From Telmatactis stephensoni (taxonomy: Eukaryota > Cnidaria > Anthozoa > Actiniaria > Isophelliidae), in assembly GCA_029948255.1 (NCBI GenBank), contig JALIZF010001920.1, forward strand, positions 744,001 to 808,000: DNA of 64,000 nt, written 5' to 3'. The translations under genes and the position numbers were made by a program. Position 1 is the stretch's first letter, and each line of letters opens with the position of its first letter. Shown here piece by piece: positions 49,751 through 59,499 of this stretch. Below the pieces are notes generated by a model. That model was given only the letters and a program-made list of their open reading frames with translations, was not told the origin of the DNA and made no database searches.

Positions 49751-50016
49751 CCCCCCCTCTGGGGAGCTACTTTGCACGCTTCACCGTTGGTTACGAGTTG
49801 ACACGTGAACGAGCCCGCACAATGCATGAATACGGCGTCGAGATGTTTGTAGTCCATGAAAAGGGAAACATACACGAGAATATGCAAACTTACATGGCAA
49901 GCAAACTAACTGGAAATCACAAGTTTCAGCTATCGGATGATAAGAAAAGAAGCCAAGTAATTGATAAAATTGGGGAACAGATTTGTAAAGGAAAATATAT
50001 AGTAGAAAATATATAA
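49744..50016 (+). pseudogene. C-terminal half of a von Willebrand factor A-like domain, orphan exon
   Basis: Open frame of 90 codons ending at 50014-50016. Residues from about 18 read like the second half of a VWA fold: a helix (RERARTMHEYG), the strand VEMFVVHEKG, a further helix (ENMQTYMASKL), HKFQL, and the closing IDKIGEQICKG helix with cysteine. The metal-site DxSxS half is absent, and the first few codons belong to the MITE that ends at 49750. It may be a remnant whose upstream part was displaced, or the last exon of an unfound gene. The assignment rests on pattern recognition only. Confidence 0.4.
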
Positions 50017-50202
50017 AAATGACAAAAACCTCTATAAACTTTCTCGCTCGGGTATTCTTAAGATTGCTGAACGAATACAATAAAGAATATATCACCTTAT
50101 TCCCTTCCCCTCTCCCCCTTTTCAGTGTTGAACTAGAAAGGATTGCTGTTGTGTTGGCGAGCCCGTAAAAGCTTCAACAACATTTTATAGGGCGAGGGGA
50201 GT

Positions 50203-50700
50203 TACGGGGATCGCATCTTTGAATAAACCCCATAAGCTAGAGCACATCCGATACCATAGACTCCAGTCAAACACCAGAGTCCTTTCTCTTCGCAAACCAG
50301 GGAAGCGATCACTATCAGCCTCCATGACAGGCCCACGACCCCCTGACTCAGGCCCAGTGCAAATTGAGCGGTTATAAACTACTGCATTTAATTACTCCAT
50401 TATATTTTATAAAATAATTGATAGATTACGCGCGCTCTGATTGGTCGAGAACTAGCCTTTCTCGCTTTCGGGGTTCCTGTAGAAAATCGGGGCGAGAAGA
50501 ATTTTCGTCCCTAGACTTCGTCTCCCCAAATTTTACACAGGAACGGCCCTTAATAAAGACATTGCCTGTGGCTAACGTGATCGAAGTGAGAAACTTCCCC
50601 TGAACCTGTCACGTCACAATAAGGTTGAACCTGATCCATGAGGGAGGAGACATATAGGAAAAGTGCTTGTATGGAATCTTAGATTTGTAGCCAGTTTTAT
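50203..50700 (-). pseudogene. decayed copy of the serine-protease last exon
   Basis: On the minus strand this region matches the last exon of the protease at 51577-52027. Shared blocks include TGGCTACAAATCTAA, CTTTTCCTATATGTCTCCTCC, GACGTGACAGG, TGCACTGGGCC(T), GGTCGTGGGCCTGTCA, TTTGCGAAGAGAAAGGACTC and TATGGTATCGGATG. The active-site segment is scrambled (GGRGP then a shift; no DSGGP) and about 190 bp of unrelated sequence interrupts it (50400-50590). It is a partial, non-functional tandem duplicate with no first exons nearby. Confidence 0.8.
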
Positions 50701-50776
50701 AATCAGTATGTGGATTATGTAGATTAGATAGAAGTAAGGTTCTTTGAGTTCAAGGACATATACTGATCGAGTTAAG

Positions 50777-51060
50777 GCCCCGACACACGGTGTAACATTT
50801 CTTGAAACATTTGATGAAACATCGCGAGCAACTAACACAATGTTGCAGCGTGTGTCCACCCATTCCAATGTTTCGCGAAACGTTACCCGCAACAGCCGCA
50901 GAAGTAGGATCGAGTTCTACTTTGCAACTGTCCAGAACTGTTGCGCACAACATTACGCGCGATATTTTCAGTGGTGGACATACGGTGCAACTGTGTTGCG
51001 CGCGGCGTTTCAGCAAATGCTTCGGGAAAAGTTGCACCGTGTGCCCGGTGTAACTTTCAC
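50777..51060. mobile_element. decayed element with ACACGGTG / CACCGTGT motifs
   Basis: CACACGGTGTAACATTTCTTGAAAC at the left faces CACCGTGTGCCCGGTGTAACTTTC at the right. Internal blocks (GTTGCAGCGTGTGTCCACC, GGTGGACATACGGTGCAAC, TTTCGCGAAACGTT) recur in both directions. It is a likely old DNA-transposon copy; a compositionally similar stretch lies at 25130-25480. Confidence 0.55.
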
Positions 51061-51237
51061 TGAAATATAAGGTAAACCATTCAATAACATAGATTATTAT
51101 ATGGCTAGATAATGTCCTGAATTCTGATTGGCTAATGCATGGTCTGTATTTTGCCATATCAGGACCGCTGTCCCGGATGAAAAGAAAAGTTTGCGTTTGG
51201 CAATTGTTTTCGCGGAACTTCTCAAAGCCATATAATA

Positions 51238-51400
51238 AATAAGTTATTAACCTCGTTTGCTCGGTCTGTATGGGAAAATATATATCAGACCTCGGTCTTT
51301 TTGTACAGACCTCGCTGTGCTCGGTCCGTACTGTCAAGACCTCGATCTGATATATATTTTCCCATACAGACCTCGCGCTCGGTTAATAACCCTTTAATAT
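51238..51400. mobile_element. fold-back element, CGGTCTGTATGGGAAAATATATATCAGA arms
   Basis: TTATTAACCTCGTTTGCTCGGTCTGTATGGGAAAATATATATCAGACCTCG is mirrored by CGATCTGATATATATTTTCCCATACAGACCTCGCGCTCGGTTAATAA, with GACCTCG/CGGTC repeats in the loop. Arms are about 55 bp. It lies about 180 bp past the 3' end of the protease gene. Confidence 0.85.
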
Positions 51401-51576
51401 ACACAAACTTCTTAGCCTGTACTGCCGGTGCTAGGGATGCATGGGGAAGGCGAAAGGAAAGGAAAATATATTAGCGCGCTAGTTTCTGACCCTGTCGCCC
51501 TCGGCCTAGTATTGTACCAAGAAAGCTAAAATCTCAAGCACTGTCCTTGTAATTGTTTATTTCATACAAAATACCA

Positions 51577-54556
51577 TTAGCCCCATCCCCAGCGAGTCAT
51601 TAACTGTTTCTTAACCCAACCCGTTAGCTGGTACATATTTGAATAAACTCCATATTTGTAGGGTAGACCGCATCCGATACCATAGGACACAATTCCAGTC
51701 AAATACCAGAGTCCTTTCTCTTCGCAAGCCAGGGGACCACCACTATCAAACTGACAAGGCCCACGACCACCTGACACAGGCCCCGCGCAAATGGAACGGG
51801 TATGAATTACTCCATTATAGCAATTATCTTTTTGTTGCAAACTTCAGTTGGAATGATATCGACTATGATCTCTTGTAGAGTAATTGATGGAGGTCCTTTC
51901 GCTGATAAGCGTCCCCATCCTGTCACGTGACAATTCCTTTTAAGGTTGAACACTGATCCTGGTGGGAGGAGACATATAGGAAAGGTGCTTGTATGGAATG
52001 TTAGATTTGTAGCCAGTCTTACAATTGCTGTGATAAGAAAAACTTATAAGTCTGAGGACATGTATTGATTAGGATTGCATTGCACGTATAGACGACTTTC
52101 AAAAATGGCGGCCTAGAACATGAGAACGAGGCCACAAAGGCCTTGTTACCAGAAAATAAGCGTGGCGACACTTCTATTGCTATCAAAGACGATGCGTTCC
52201 TTTTCCTTTTAAAATACCTATTTTATGTGCATTTTACAGGATAATTTTTATATATTTAGAATCATTTGATGCGATGTTGATTTTGGAAGCCTTTCTGGTC
52301 TCGTTATCGTGAACAATGAGCCGGCCATTTTTGAAAGTCGTCTATAGGGTCAAGAGACCATAATACTAAGAGAGCGAAACTCAGTATTGATTTTTGTGCG
52401 ATGTAGGATCGTGGCGACTAAGGTGGCGCCATTTTTAGTAACTTCGCCATCGTGTGCGCAAGGCTCTTGATTTTTGACGTTCGCGCGGACGGGACCGTTT
52501 CCTTTCGGCATTTGAATTCCAATGTTTTAAGCATTGCACGGGTGATGGCAAAATTACTAAAAATAGCCTTACCCGCCACGAACATCGCACAAACATCAAT
52601 ACTGAGTTTCGCTCTCTTAGTATTATGTTCTCTTGATAGACTTCGTGTCTTGGCGTACTTTTTTGTTTTCACCGCATTTTGACGTCATCTGTGCATCGAT
52701 TAGAGTAAAGACGCACGGAAAAATGAAATCTATTTGCCAAATAAACTCTGGATTTGCTAAGCAATACACCTAGTCGTCTTGTCTAAGATCACCTGCATGC
52801 CCCGTCGGGAATCTATTGGACTCACCAATATCGTAATCACAAGGCTTGTCAAAGTTTGGGGCGTTGTTGACAAACAAGGGATGTTTGGTGAAGGACAGTA
52901 TATTTACACCGGTACCCATGGCCAAACCAATGCGGGGCTGATTACGACCCAAGACGGCTTTCCAATGACCAACATTAGGATCTGAGAGATAAAGATGAGA
53001 AGAGAGGGGGAGATTTATCAGTAGTACCCTTGGTCTTTATCAAAAGTTTGAAAGACACAATGGGATTTATTGGTGGGATTTCTCTTCTAGCACTACATAT
53101 TTCATTACTTCACTACTTCCACATTCTACATTAGTCTTCATTAGAGCATCAAGCAGTCTTGCAGTTAGGTTTGGCACAATCATGTGAAATTCGGGGTTTC
53201 GACCAATCAACAATTAAAATGAGATTAAAATGACCAATGAAATTAAAATGACCAATTCACAATTAAAATGAGAACCTGCCCTAGTAAATAGGGTAGCATG
53301 GTTGGCCGAGTGGTGAAAGCGTTAGCCATTCACCGCTGTGGTCCCGGTTCGAGTCCCAGCTCGGGCAATGGATCATAAACCGAGTTTGTTTGATGTGTTG
53401 TTCTCTGCCATGCCACGAGGGTTTTTTCTCCGGGTTCTCCGGTTTTTCCTCCCTCAGCAAAAATCAACATGTGAGTTGAGCGATGTATGCAAAATATTTA
53501 ATGTAGAGGTAGTGAGTGTGAGATTGAAGACGGCCCAATGGAAGAGTAGCGAAAGAGTTTAAATAAAAATAATAAGCTTTCCTAAAAATGAATGTTCCAT
53601 ACCAAACTATTTTCTACCCAAGTGGTGGAAGGACCTAAGGATACGATAACACGATACACTAATTACAGAGTTTAAATCTCCATGAAGTGCTTACCTATCA
53701 GACAATGAGCTGCCGTTACAACAGCATCGTGAGCAACTAACGACCCCCCGCAAACTATACTACCATATAATAACAAAGCAACCATCCAAGGCCATTCCTG
53801 GATGGTAGTGTTACGACCATTCACTAGACGTCTTGAGGGGAGAACGGGTTCGTATGGACTTAACCGCTGACCACATTGCACTGCCGCACCTAACATTAAA
53901 TGTGAAATGAGAGACTTAATTAATAGAGAGTTGTCCTATACACACAATTAAATTCCAATGGAAAACTAGATCCCAATGGAAAAACGAATTTTCCGTCGGA
54001 ATCTATTCAAGTGTACTGTAACTAAGCCTGGTTTTCAAGAGCGAAGGAAACAGAAGCGAAGGCAAAGCAAACTCAGAAAAGCACTGCTTGATTCTGCTTC
54101 TATCGTTCGTTTAAACTAGGCCTTACACCTAAATAGAGGGGCAATCATGGCTTACCCTCGCCACATTGAAACCGCGGATGCGAAAATGATTCCGCTGGAC
54201 GTAGTGTGGGTATATATATGGTGGACGATCTTACGGTCCGGGACTGAGTTGGTCACGCGAGTTTTAATTTGTTTCGCGTTAAAAAGATCTTCGTGTTCGT
54301 ACGGGTACAAAACAAGGGTGCGTTCTGACATCGGCAATTTCATCCCGGGCTGGCTCGGGAGAATTGGGCAACCACTCCCTGTGCTTCGAAGTAAAATAAA
54401 TTGCCTCAACTGTCTCTGAAAATCCAGCTGCGAGTTTCAAAGTCAAAGACAAATTAAATTAATTTAGATTTAAATTAACTTACCCGCGTTTGATGCTAAA
54501 GTCATCACGATTTGTGTTATGATGATATAAACGAATTCCTCAGGAAAAATCCCCAT
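51577..54556 (-). CDS. secreted chymotrypsin-fold serine protease, Phe at oxyanion position 193
   Basis: Four minus-strand exons: 54556-54484 (signal peptide, core YIIITQIVMTLASNA), 53889-53695, 52981-52826 and 52027-51577, all joined in phase 1; 291 residues. A CGQR cysteine and a basic site precede LVNGRNTTIQEWPWMVAL. His is in TAAHC, Asp in CDYDIA (split by intron 3) and Ser in CQFDSGGP. TGWG and IVSYGIGCG are present. Residue 193, almost always Gly because it forms the oxyanion hole, is Phe here, and the position equivalent to trypsin Asp189 is Gly, so trypsin-like cleavage after Lys/Arg is not expected. One base is missing in an A run near 51839 (EVCNKK then DNCYNG), needed to join the two halves of the last exon; this is likely a homopolymer error. 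AATAAA lies about 20 bases past the stop. Whether it is active is open. Confidence 0.88.
52087..52346. mobile_element. fold-back MITE, ends TATAGACGACTTTCAAAAATGGC
   Basis: TATAGACGACTTTCAAAAATGGCGGCC is mirrored by GGCCATTTTTGAAAGTCGTCTATA. The arms continue imperfectly (GAACGAGGCC with GGTCTCGTTATC). It lies in intron 3 of the protease gene, flush against the next element. Confidence 0.9.
52350..52638. mobile_element. fold-back MITE, ends TCAAGAGACCATAATACTAAGAGAGCG
   Basis: TCAAGAGACCATAATACTAAGAGAGCGAAACTCAGTATTGAT is mirrored at the right (ATCAATACTGAGTTTCGCTCTCTTAGTATTATGTTCTCTTGA); GTGCGATGTAGGATCGTGGC with its partner extends the arms. A dispersed repeat shared with 41260-41370 follows at 52627-52740. 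Confidence 0.9.
53288..53520 (+). mobile_element. tRNA-derived SINE, copy A
   Basis: A tRNA-like head at about 53291-53368 has an A box (TGGCCGAGTGGT, 53303-53314) and a B box (GGTTCGAGTC, 53346-53355) 31 bp apart, and a partial cloverleaf (CCCGG-TTCGAGTC-CCAGC). The A-box form GGCCGAGTGG is that of leucine/serine-type tRNAs. A body with GTGTTGTTCTCT, GGGTTTTTTCTCCGGGTTCTCCGG, CCTCAGCAAAAATCA and GAGTTGAGCGATGTATG follows. The same body occurs at 47873-48072. There is no intact tRNA acceptor stem, so this is a SINE and not a tRNA gene. It lies in intron 2 of the protease gene, in antisense. Confidence 0.8.
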
Positions 54557-56740
54557 GAAGTAAAAATAATTTTCAAGAATTTGAAGTCTAAATTAAAGTT
54601 ATGAATTGACATTCAACTTTAGGAAGTTTCGGTCACTCATTCCTTTGTAGTTTTTGAAACGATCATATTATCAAAGCAACTAATAAATTATGGACACTTG
54701 GGCGTTTCATTACCAGAACTACTGACCACAAAGGTCTCTCTAAGTCATTTGTCTGCTAATATTGTAAACCTGCAATTTTTTCCACAATCAACCAGTTTCT
54801 CGCTTTCTGATTGGTTGAGAACTGTGGTAAATAAGAGTCCAAACCAACGATTTGCGTCGTCGTGTTAATTTTGGCGCTCGAGCCAGTTTGACGAGAAATT
54901 ACTCTCCAATTTGTGGTTAATTAATTAATTAATTTTTATTTTCATTGTTGTGAAGTCTTTCTACGTAAGAAAAACGGTTTGGCAGTGATCCGGCGAGTTT
55001 TGCCCAAGCTTATATCCTTTAAAGAGTCTACTATATTGTTTTTGATTATTTATCTCAAATATTGCTTGTTTATTTAAGTGCTGGCGTTTCTATAGAGACC
55101 ATCTAAAATCGAGAGTTTCAATGGGGTAGTTACTATGAGAGTTGGCAGTTAAATATTCGGCTTTATGACGCGCGCGGTTGACTAAAATTAAACTTGCGTG
55201 ACTCTGGTGTTCAATGAAGTTAAAAATACATATGTAATTCTAAAACATATAAGTTAGAAAAAATGAAAAGAAAAATTTTGGATTTTAATTTCTTTAGACG
55301 TCTCATTTAAAGATGTTTTACTAGTCTTTTGATCTCCCAGCCAAAGGTCGTTCCAAATATCAAACATTGTCAGATTGGACTAGCTATTACTAGCAAGGGT
55401 CTAAATGTACCTGTAATCAATATCTAGTTACAGTTAACACATGCATGACATGTTGTGCTATTTTAAAGACGTAACAAGCCGGGGCTCTTTATTTGTTACT
55501 CACTGATAATCAGGTAATTAGCTTTTTTATTTCTCTTCTCTTTTCTTTGAATAAAATAAGACAAAATGAATTCAAAAGAAGTGCATTCTGTGTACTGTGA
55601 CTATGCGAAACCGGTTTTGAGTAAACCAAATAGACTAGGGGAGGGGGCTGTTTATGTGAAGGCGAGTTGTCCCATTGGAGACAGACCCCTGCCTACTTGC
55701 AACATTCAAGGATTCCTTACTTTTTTCATAAATAAAGTTACGTTTATATGAAGCATATCAGCCCTTCTCGATCCAATGTCTAGCTAGCTGGGTCATGCGC
55801 ACTATGTCAGATTGATTTTGATAGAATTTCTAAGCTTCCTGGAATTCTAGGCCGCTGTAGGCGGAATCTATCCAAGCGCAAATTTGGATTTCTTTCCAGC
55901 TTAGAGAGACATCTGAGCGAGATATCTGGAGCTTTTGATGCCCTTCACCAAAAATCTCGATATATCGGTCCAGTTCATTTATTTCATTATCAAACACACT
56001 AACTAAAAATGTAGAAGAACAAAGAAAATGATGGTCTCTCAGTCGTTCTTAGTGTCGAAAAGAAAAGGTCCATGGCGACATGCAATGGACACTGAGACTA
56101 AGAAAAGAGTTCTGAGAAAGCTAGCTTCCGCAAAGTGACACATAATATTGTATTTCTTTCCATTTAGAGCTTGGGTATAAAGGCTAATTTTGCTAATTTG
56201 CGCGAAGTTGACACTCGCTTTGAATCTTGGGAATGCTCTAAAGATTTAGAGTTTGCACTTTTCCAAATTTATCTGCAGAAATAGATTCATTGAAAGAAAA
56301 AGAAGAGAAATAAGCATGATAAACAACAATCTGATCAATAGTAGTTGTTTATCTGCTTCAGAACAATCCCATGATTCAACGCAAGTGTTAACTTCAGAAA
56401 CCACGACCATTATTGAGTTCAACAAGTGATTTTTTTCCTGATATCTCGATCTGTTATTTCGTTGTATCACATCACTGAGAGCAAATTAATAGTCAAAGCT
56501 TTGAATTCTTAAAGAGCAACTGAATATGACAAATATGTCGCATTTGTTTGGTCTGTCAAAATTGTGTTTTAACGCACAAGCAGCAGACCAGAAGGGCTTG
56601 ATATACAGTAGTTGATACTTATAATTGATGTACAATTCGGGATTCAAATGGAAAAGATATCTCTACTAAAGTGGTTGACACTTCAGCAAATGGCTGTGGA
56701 TGGCGCGGTCCTTACTATCCCAACCGGCGTATTCGCGCTC

Positions 56741-56866
56741 TGGGCCGGTTGTACGATATCCACTGGATAAAAGTTATCCACTGTATAGATTTTGTATAGA
56801 TTTTGTCCGCTGGATAAGGATTTCTTCGCTGGATAGCGCTATTCACCCTTCGTACAACCGGACCCA
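56741..56866. mobile_element. short MITE, ends TGGGCCGGTTGTACGA
   Basis: TGGGCCGGTTGTACGATATCCACTGGATA is mirrored by CTGGATAGCGCTATTCACCCTTCGTACAACCGGACCCA. Internal ATCCACTGGATA/TATCCACTG blocks give it nested pairing. Confidence 0.8.
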
Positions 56867-58063
56867 GCTGATTCGTCTGGAGATATCCACGAGTTAGTTA
56901 GCATGACGTCAATTTTATTTAAAGCATTGGTCATACATGCACTGGGGTCACAACTTGTAAGGCGTCTAGCAGATCAGCAGAAATGTGCTTGGTCAGTAAA
57001 TATAATTTTCCTTCAACGTTCGATGGGATTTGAGCCGTTATTTTCACGGTAAGATATGCTTGTTCGATTGCTGCTATGATATTTTACTGAGATGTGTTGT
57101 TTAAATGTAACAACAACTCAAAACTGGCTACTTTCTTGTGAGAGTTTTTTACCAAAACACTTCCGCCTTCAGTTTGAATCATAGTCGACGAAATTTTCGA
57201 GCCCTGAATTCGTAGATGAAGCTAACAGTTTCAAGCTTAAAACCATCAGTTTGGAATTGCCTGATTTTACTCATTTGATATCCATGAGTACCTAAGAATA
57301 TATATATCTGCAATTAAACTCGCCAAATTAAGGTCAAGCACTGTTCTCAGAAAAGAAAGTAGAATTCTAAAATATTTAGAGCCGGAAATATAATGGAATC
57401 ACGATCGAAGTTCACTTTAGTTTATACTAGTGATACAGCTACTGTTCTTTATTCAGAAAAATGGTAGATTTTCTAGCTCATGACTTGTAGTCTTGCATGA
57501 CTAGCTAGTCACTGATCAACAGTTTAGAATTTGATGTAAATCGTAACAACAAATCGACCATGACTCGCCCACAATCTAAAATTCGCATGCAAACAGAGCT
57601 TGAACGAGAGTTACAATCTTACAATCGTAAGTACTGAGAATTATTTGTTCCATGTCTACTATATCAGGAGCTAGCCATATCAGGCTAAATTAGTTTTTAT
57701 CAAGCATTTGTTTATTCCAGTTTCAGGCTATGCATAAATTTTACGCGGTGATGTTCACGCACGCATATCGCTTTCAATTTGTCAGCTGCATGGTTGGGGA
57801 GGGGAGGGTTGGCGGGGATGGCTCTGAACCAGGCTAAGGATGTCCTCAAAATTTTTGAACTGAGTTTTCCGCGCATTTCAGCAGAATGATGCTGATCTAT
57901 TTTCAGACAAAAACTCAATGATTAGCTGGCTTTTAACTGCAATATTGTCGACCAGGGTATTCTACAGTGTTTCAGATAGTACTCCAGTAGATATTTAGGG
58001 TTTGTAAGAAAGCTACAACAGCGTGCAAAACCGGTTCAAGAAGAACGAAGAAAATCAAGGAAA

Positions 58064-58152
58064 TACGAATTTTCAAAAATCGAAATTTTTTGGTATCCCT
58101 TGCATAACAAAAAGTGTTTTCATACAAAATTTCGATTTTTTTGAAAATTCGT
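58064..58152. repeat. palindrome with ~30-bp arms
   Basis: ATACGAATTTTCAAAAATCGAAATTTT is mirrored by AAAATTTCGATTTTTTTGAAAATTCGTAT, with a loop of about 30 bp (GGTATCCCTTGCATAAC). It would form a hairpin if transcribed. Confidence 0.85.
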
Positions 58153-59499
58153 ATCTCCTTGATTTTTCAGCTTATATCCTTCAAACTTCACAGTTTTACT
58201 GATTTTGATGTGCTCTTTCCATCTATGGTTTTTTATTTTAAGTTTGGGAACTTTTGGAATTACATGAAAATGCCGTTAGTATGAAATGACTGCAGCAATT
58301 CACAAAATACGTCATTTACACGTATAAGATTGCAGAATACGTCTTGGTAACTGTCATATTCGCATTCAGCATGAAAAATCAGTTTAGAATAGTTATGTTA
58401 CCAGCTTCTACCCCAAAATGCCTCCAGGTGTTTGATTTCTGAGACCTGCAATATTAGATATAGAAAAAGCAATGCATTTAATTGGTGAGATTACACTAAA
58501 CTACATGGTGATAATTGAATCACATTGTGTTCATTTGAGAGGACAGTGTCTCAACTATTCTGCACGCCGTCGGTTGTAGGAGGCACTAAAAAGTTTTTAA
58601 ACAACAAAGCCTGACCACTCGATTACTATTGCTGTTGAGAATGGCGGAGAGTATGACAAAGGATTATGGGTAAAACATGCGGAATACGAGGCTCACTCAA
58701 TCCATGGTCTCAGTTTCTCTCATTTCAATTAGCTTTTTCAGCGTCAGTGTTATAAAATTTGTCGTTAACCGGTGCTTTCGTTATGAATCAACGAAACCTG
58801 TAAATGTTTGAATGGAATTTATCTGGATCAAAGCAAAGTTTCGAACAGTGCCATTTTGGCTCTTGTTTAGATCAAAAATGGCTAGGGAGGGAGGGCAGGC
58901 CAAGGGTATACATTTTTGACATGAAACAGTAGTCTGCACGGGAATAAGGCACGGAAAATCGAATGTCGGGGTTTTAAGGTGTCCGACCCAAAAATAAAGT
59001 TAGCGAACAACCACCGCATCCGGCCTCCTCGGGACAAAATGTTGCAATAAATGAAAAAAGCAAACAAACCTTGCCTGTGCACGGCTAACTTTAAGCCAAA
59101 ATATAATAGCTCCTATCACGAGACGACCTGAAATGGCTATAGTGAAGTTAAAATGGCGGCTTGATGGCCGTTTAAGCATTACAGGGGCCAAAATAGCATT
59201 AGCGAGGAAAAGCCAAAACAGCTACATCAAATTTACTGTGTATTGCAACAATATTAAGTATATAACATTGATTTACACTGAACGCTAAACATTTCTAGTA
59301 ATATAGACAATATAATTTGTCTCTGACCATCTTAGGCCTTCTTAGATCTCTAGGAGGGGAAAATTCAACGTTCAATGAAACTGGGGGGACGCGTGTCCCC
59401 CGCCCCGCCAACTTGCTAGTATAGCTCAGCTGTTCTAGCTTAACCAACTCTTTAGTCTTGCACTGATCAAAGTTGTCATTTGGATTGTAGATCTTCATC

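Larger units (their letters stand above)
54557..59499. other. intergenic between protease and NLR
   Basis: About 5 kb without a supported gene. It includes the protease promoter (minus strand, just above 54556), a CTGATTGGTTGAGAACTG block at about 54810 related to one at about 50435, the MITE at 56741-56866 and the palindrome at 58064-58152. Frames such as 55566-55751 and 57712-57918 have no domain or splice support. Confidence 0.45.

Noticed and set aside
50744..51337. A 108- to 195-codon gene between the protease and its decayed copy
   Set aside because: The frames run through an inverted-repeat element and its TTTCGCGAAAC-type palindromes; no domain seen.
53291..53368. A functional tRNA gene
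   Set aside because: A and B boxes are present, but the acceptor stem does not pair and a SINE body follows; a second truncated copy shows it is mobile.
54152..54420. Extra exon of the protease gene (minus strand, 54152-54409)
   Set aside because: An acceptor- and donor-like pair exists, but the phase that continues from the signal-peptide exon hits a stop, whereas joining exon 1 directly to 53889 is in frame and gives a normal protease N-terminus.
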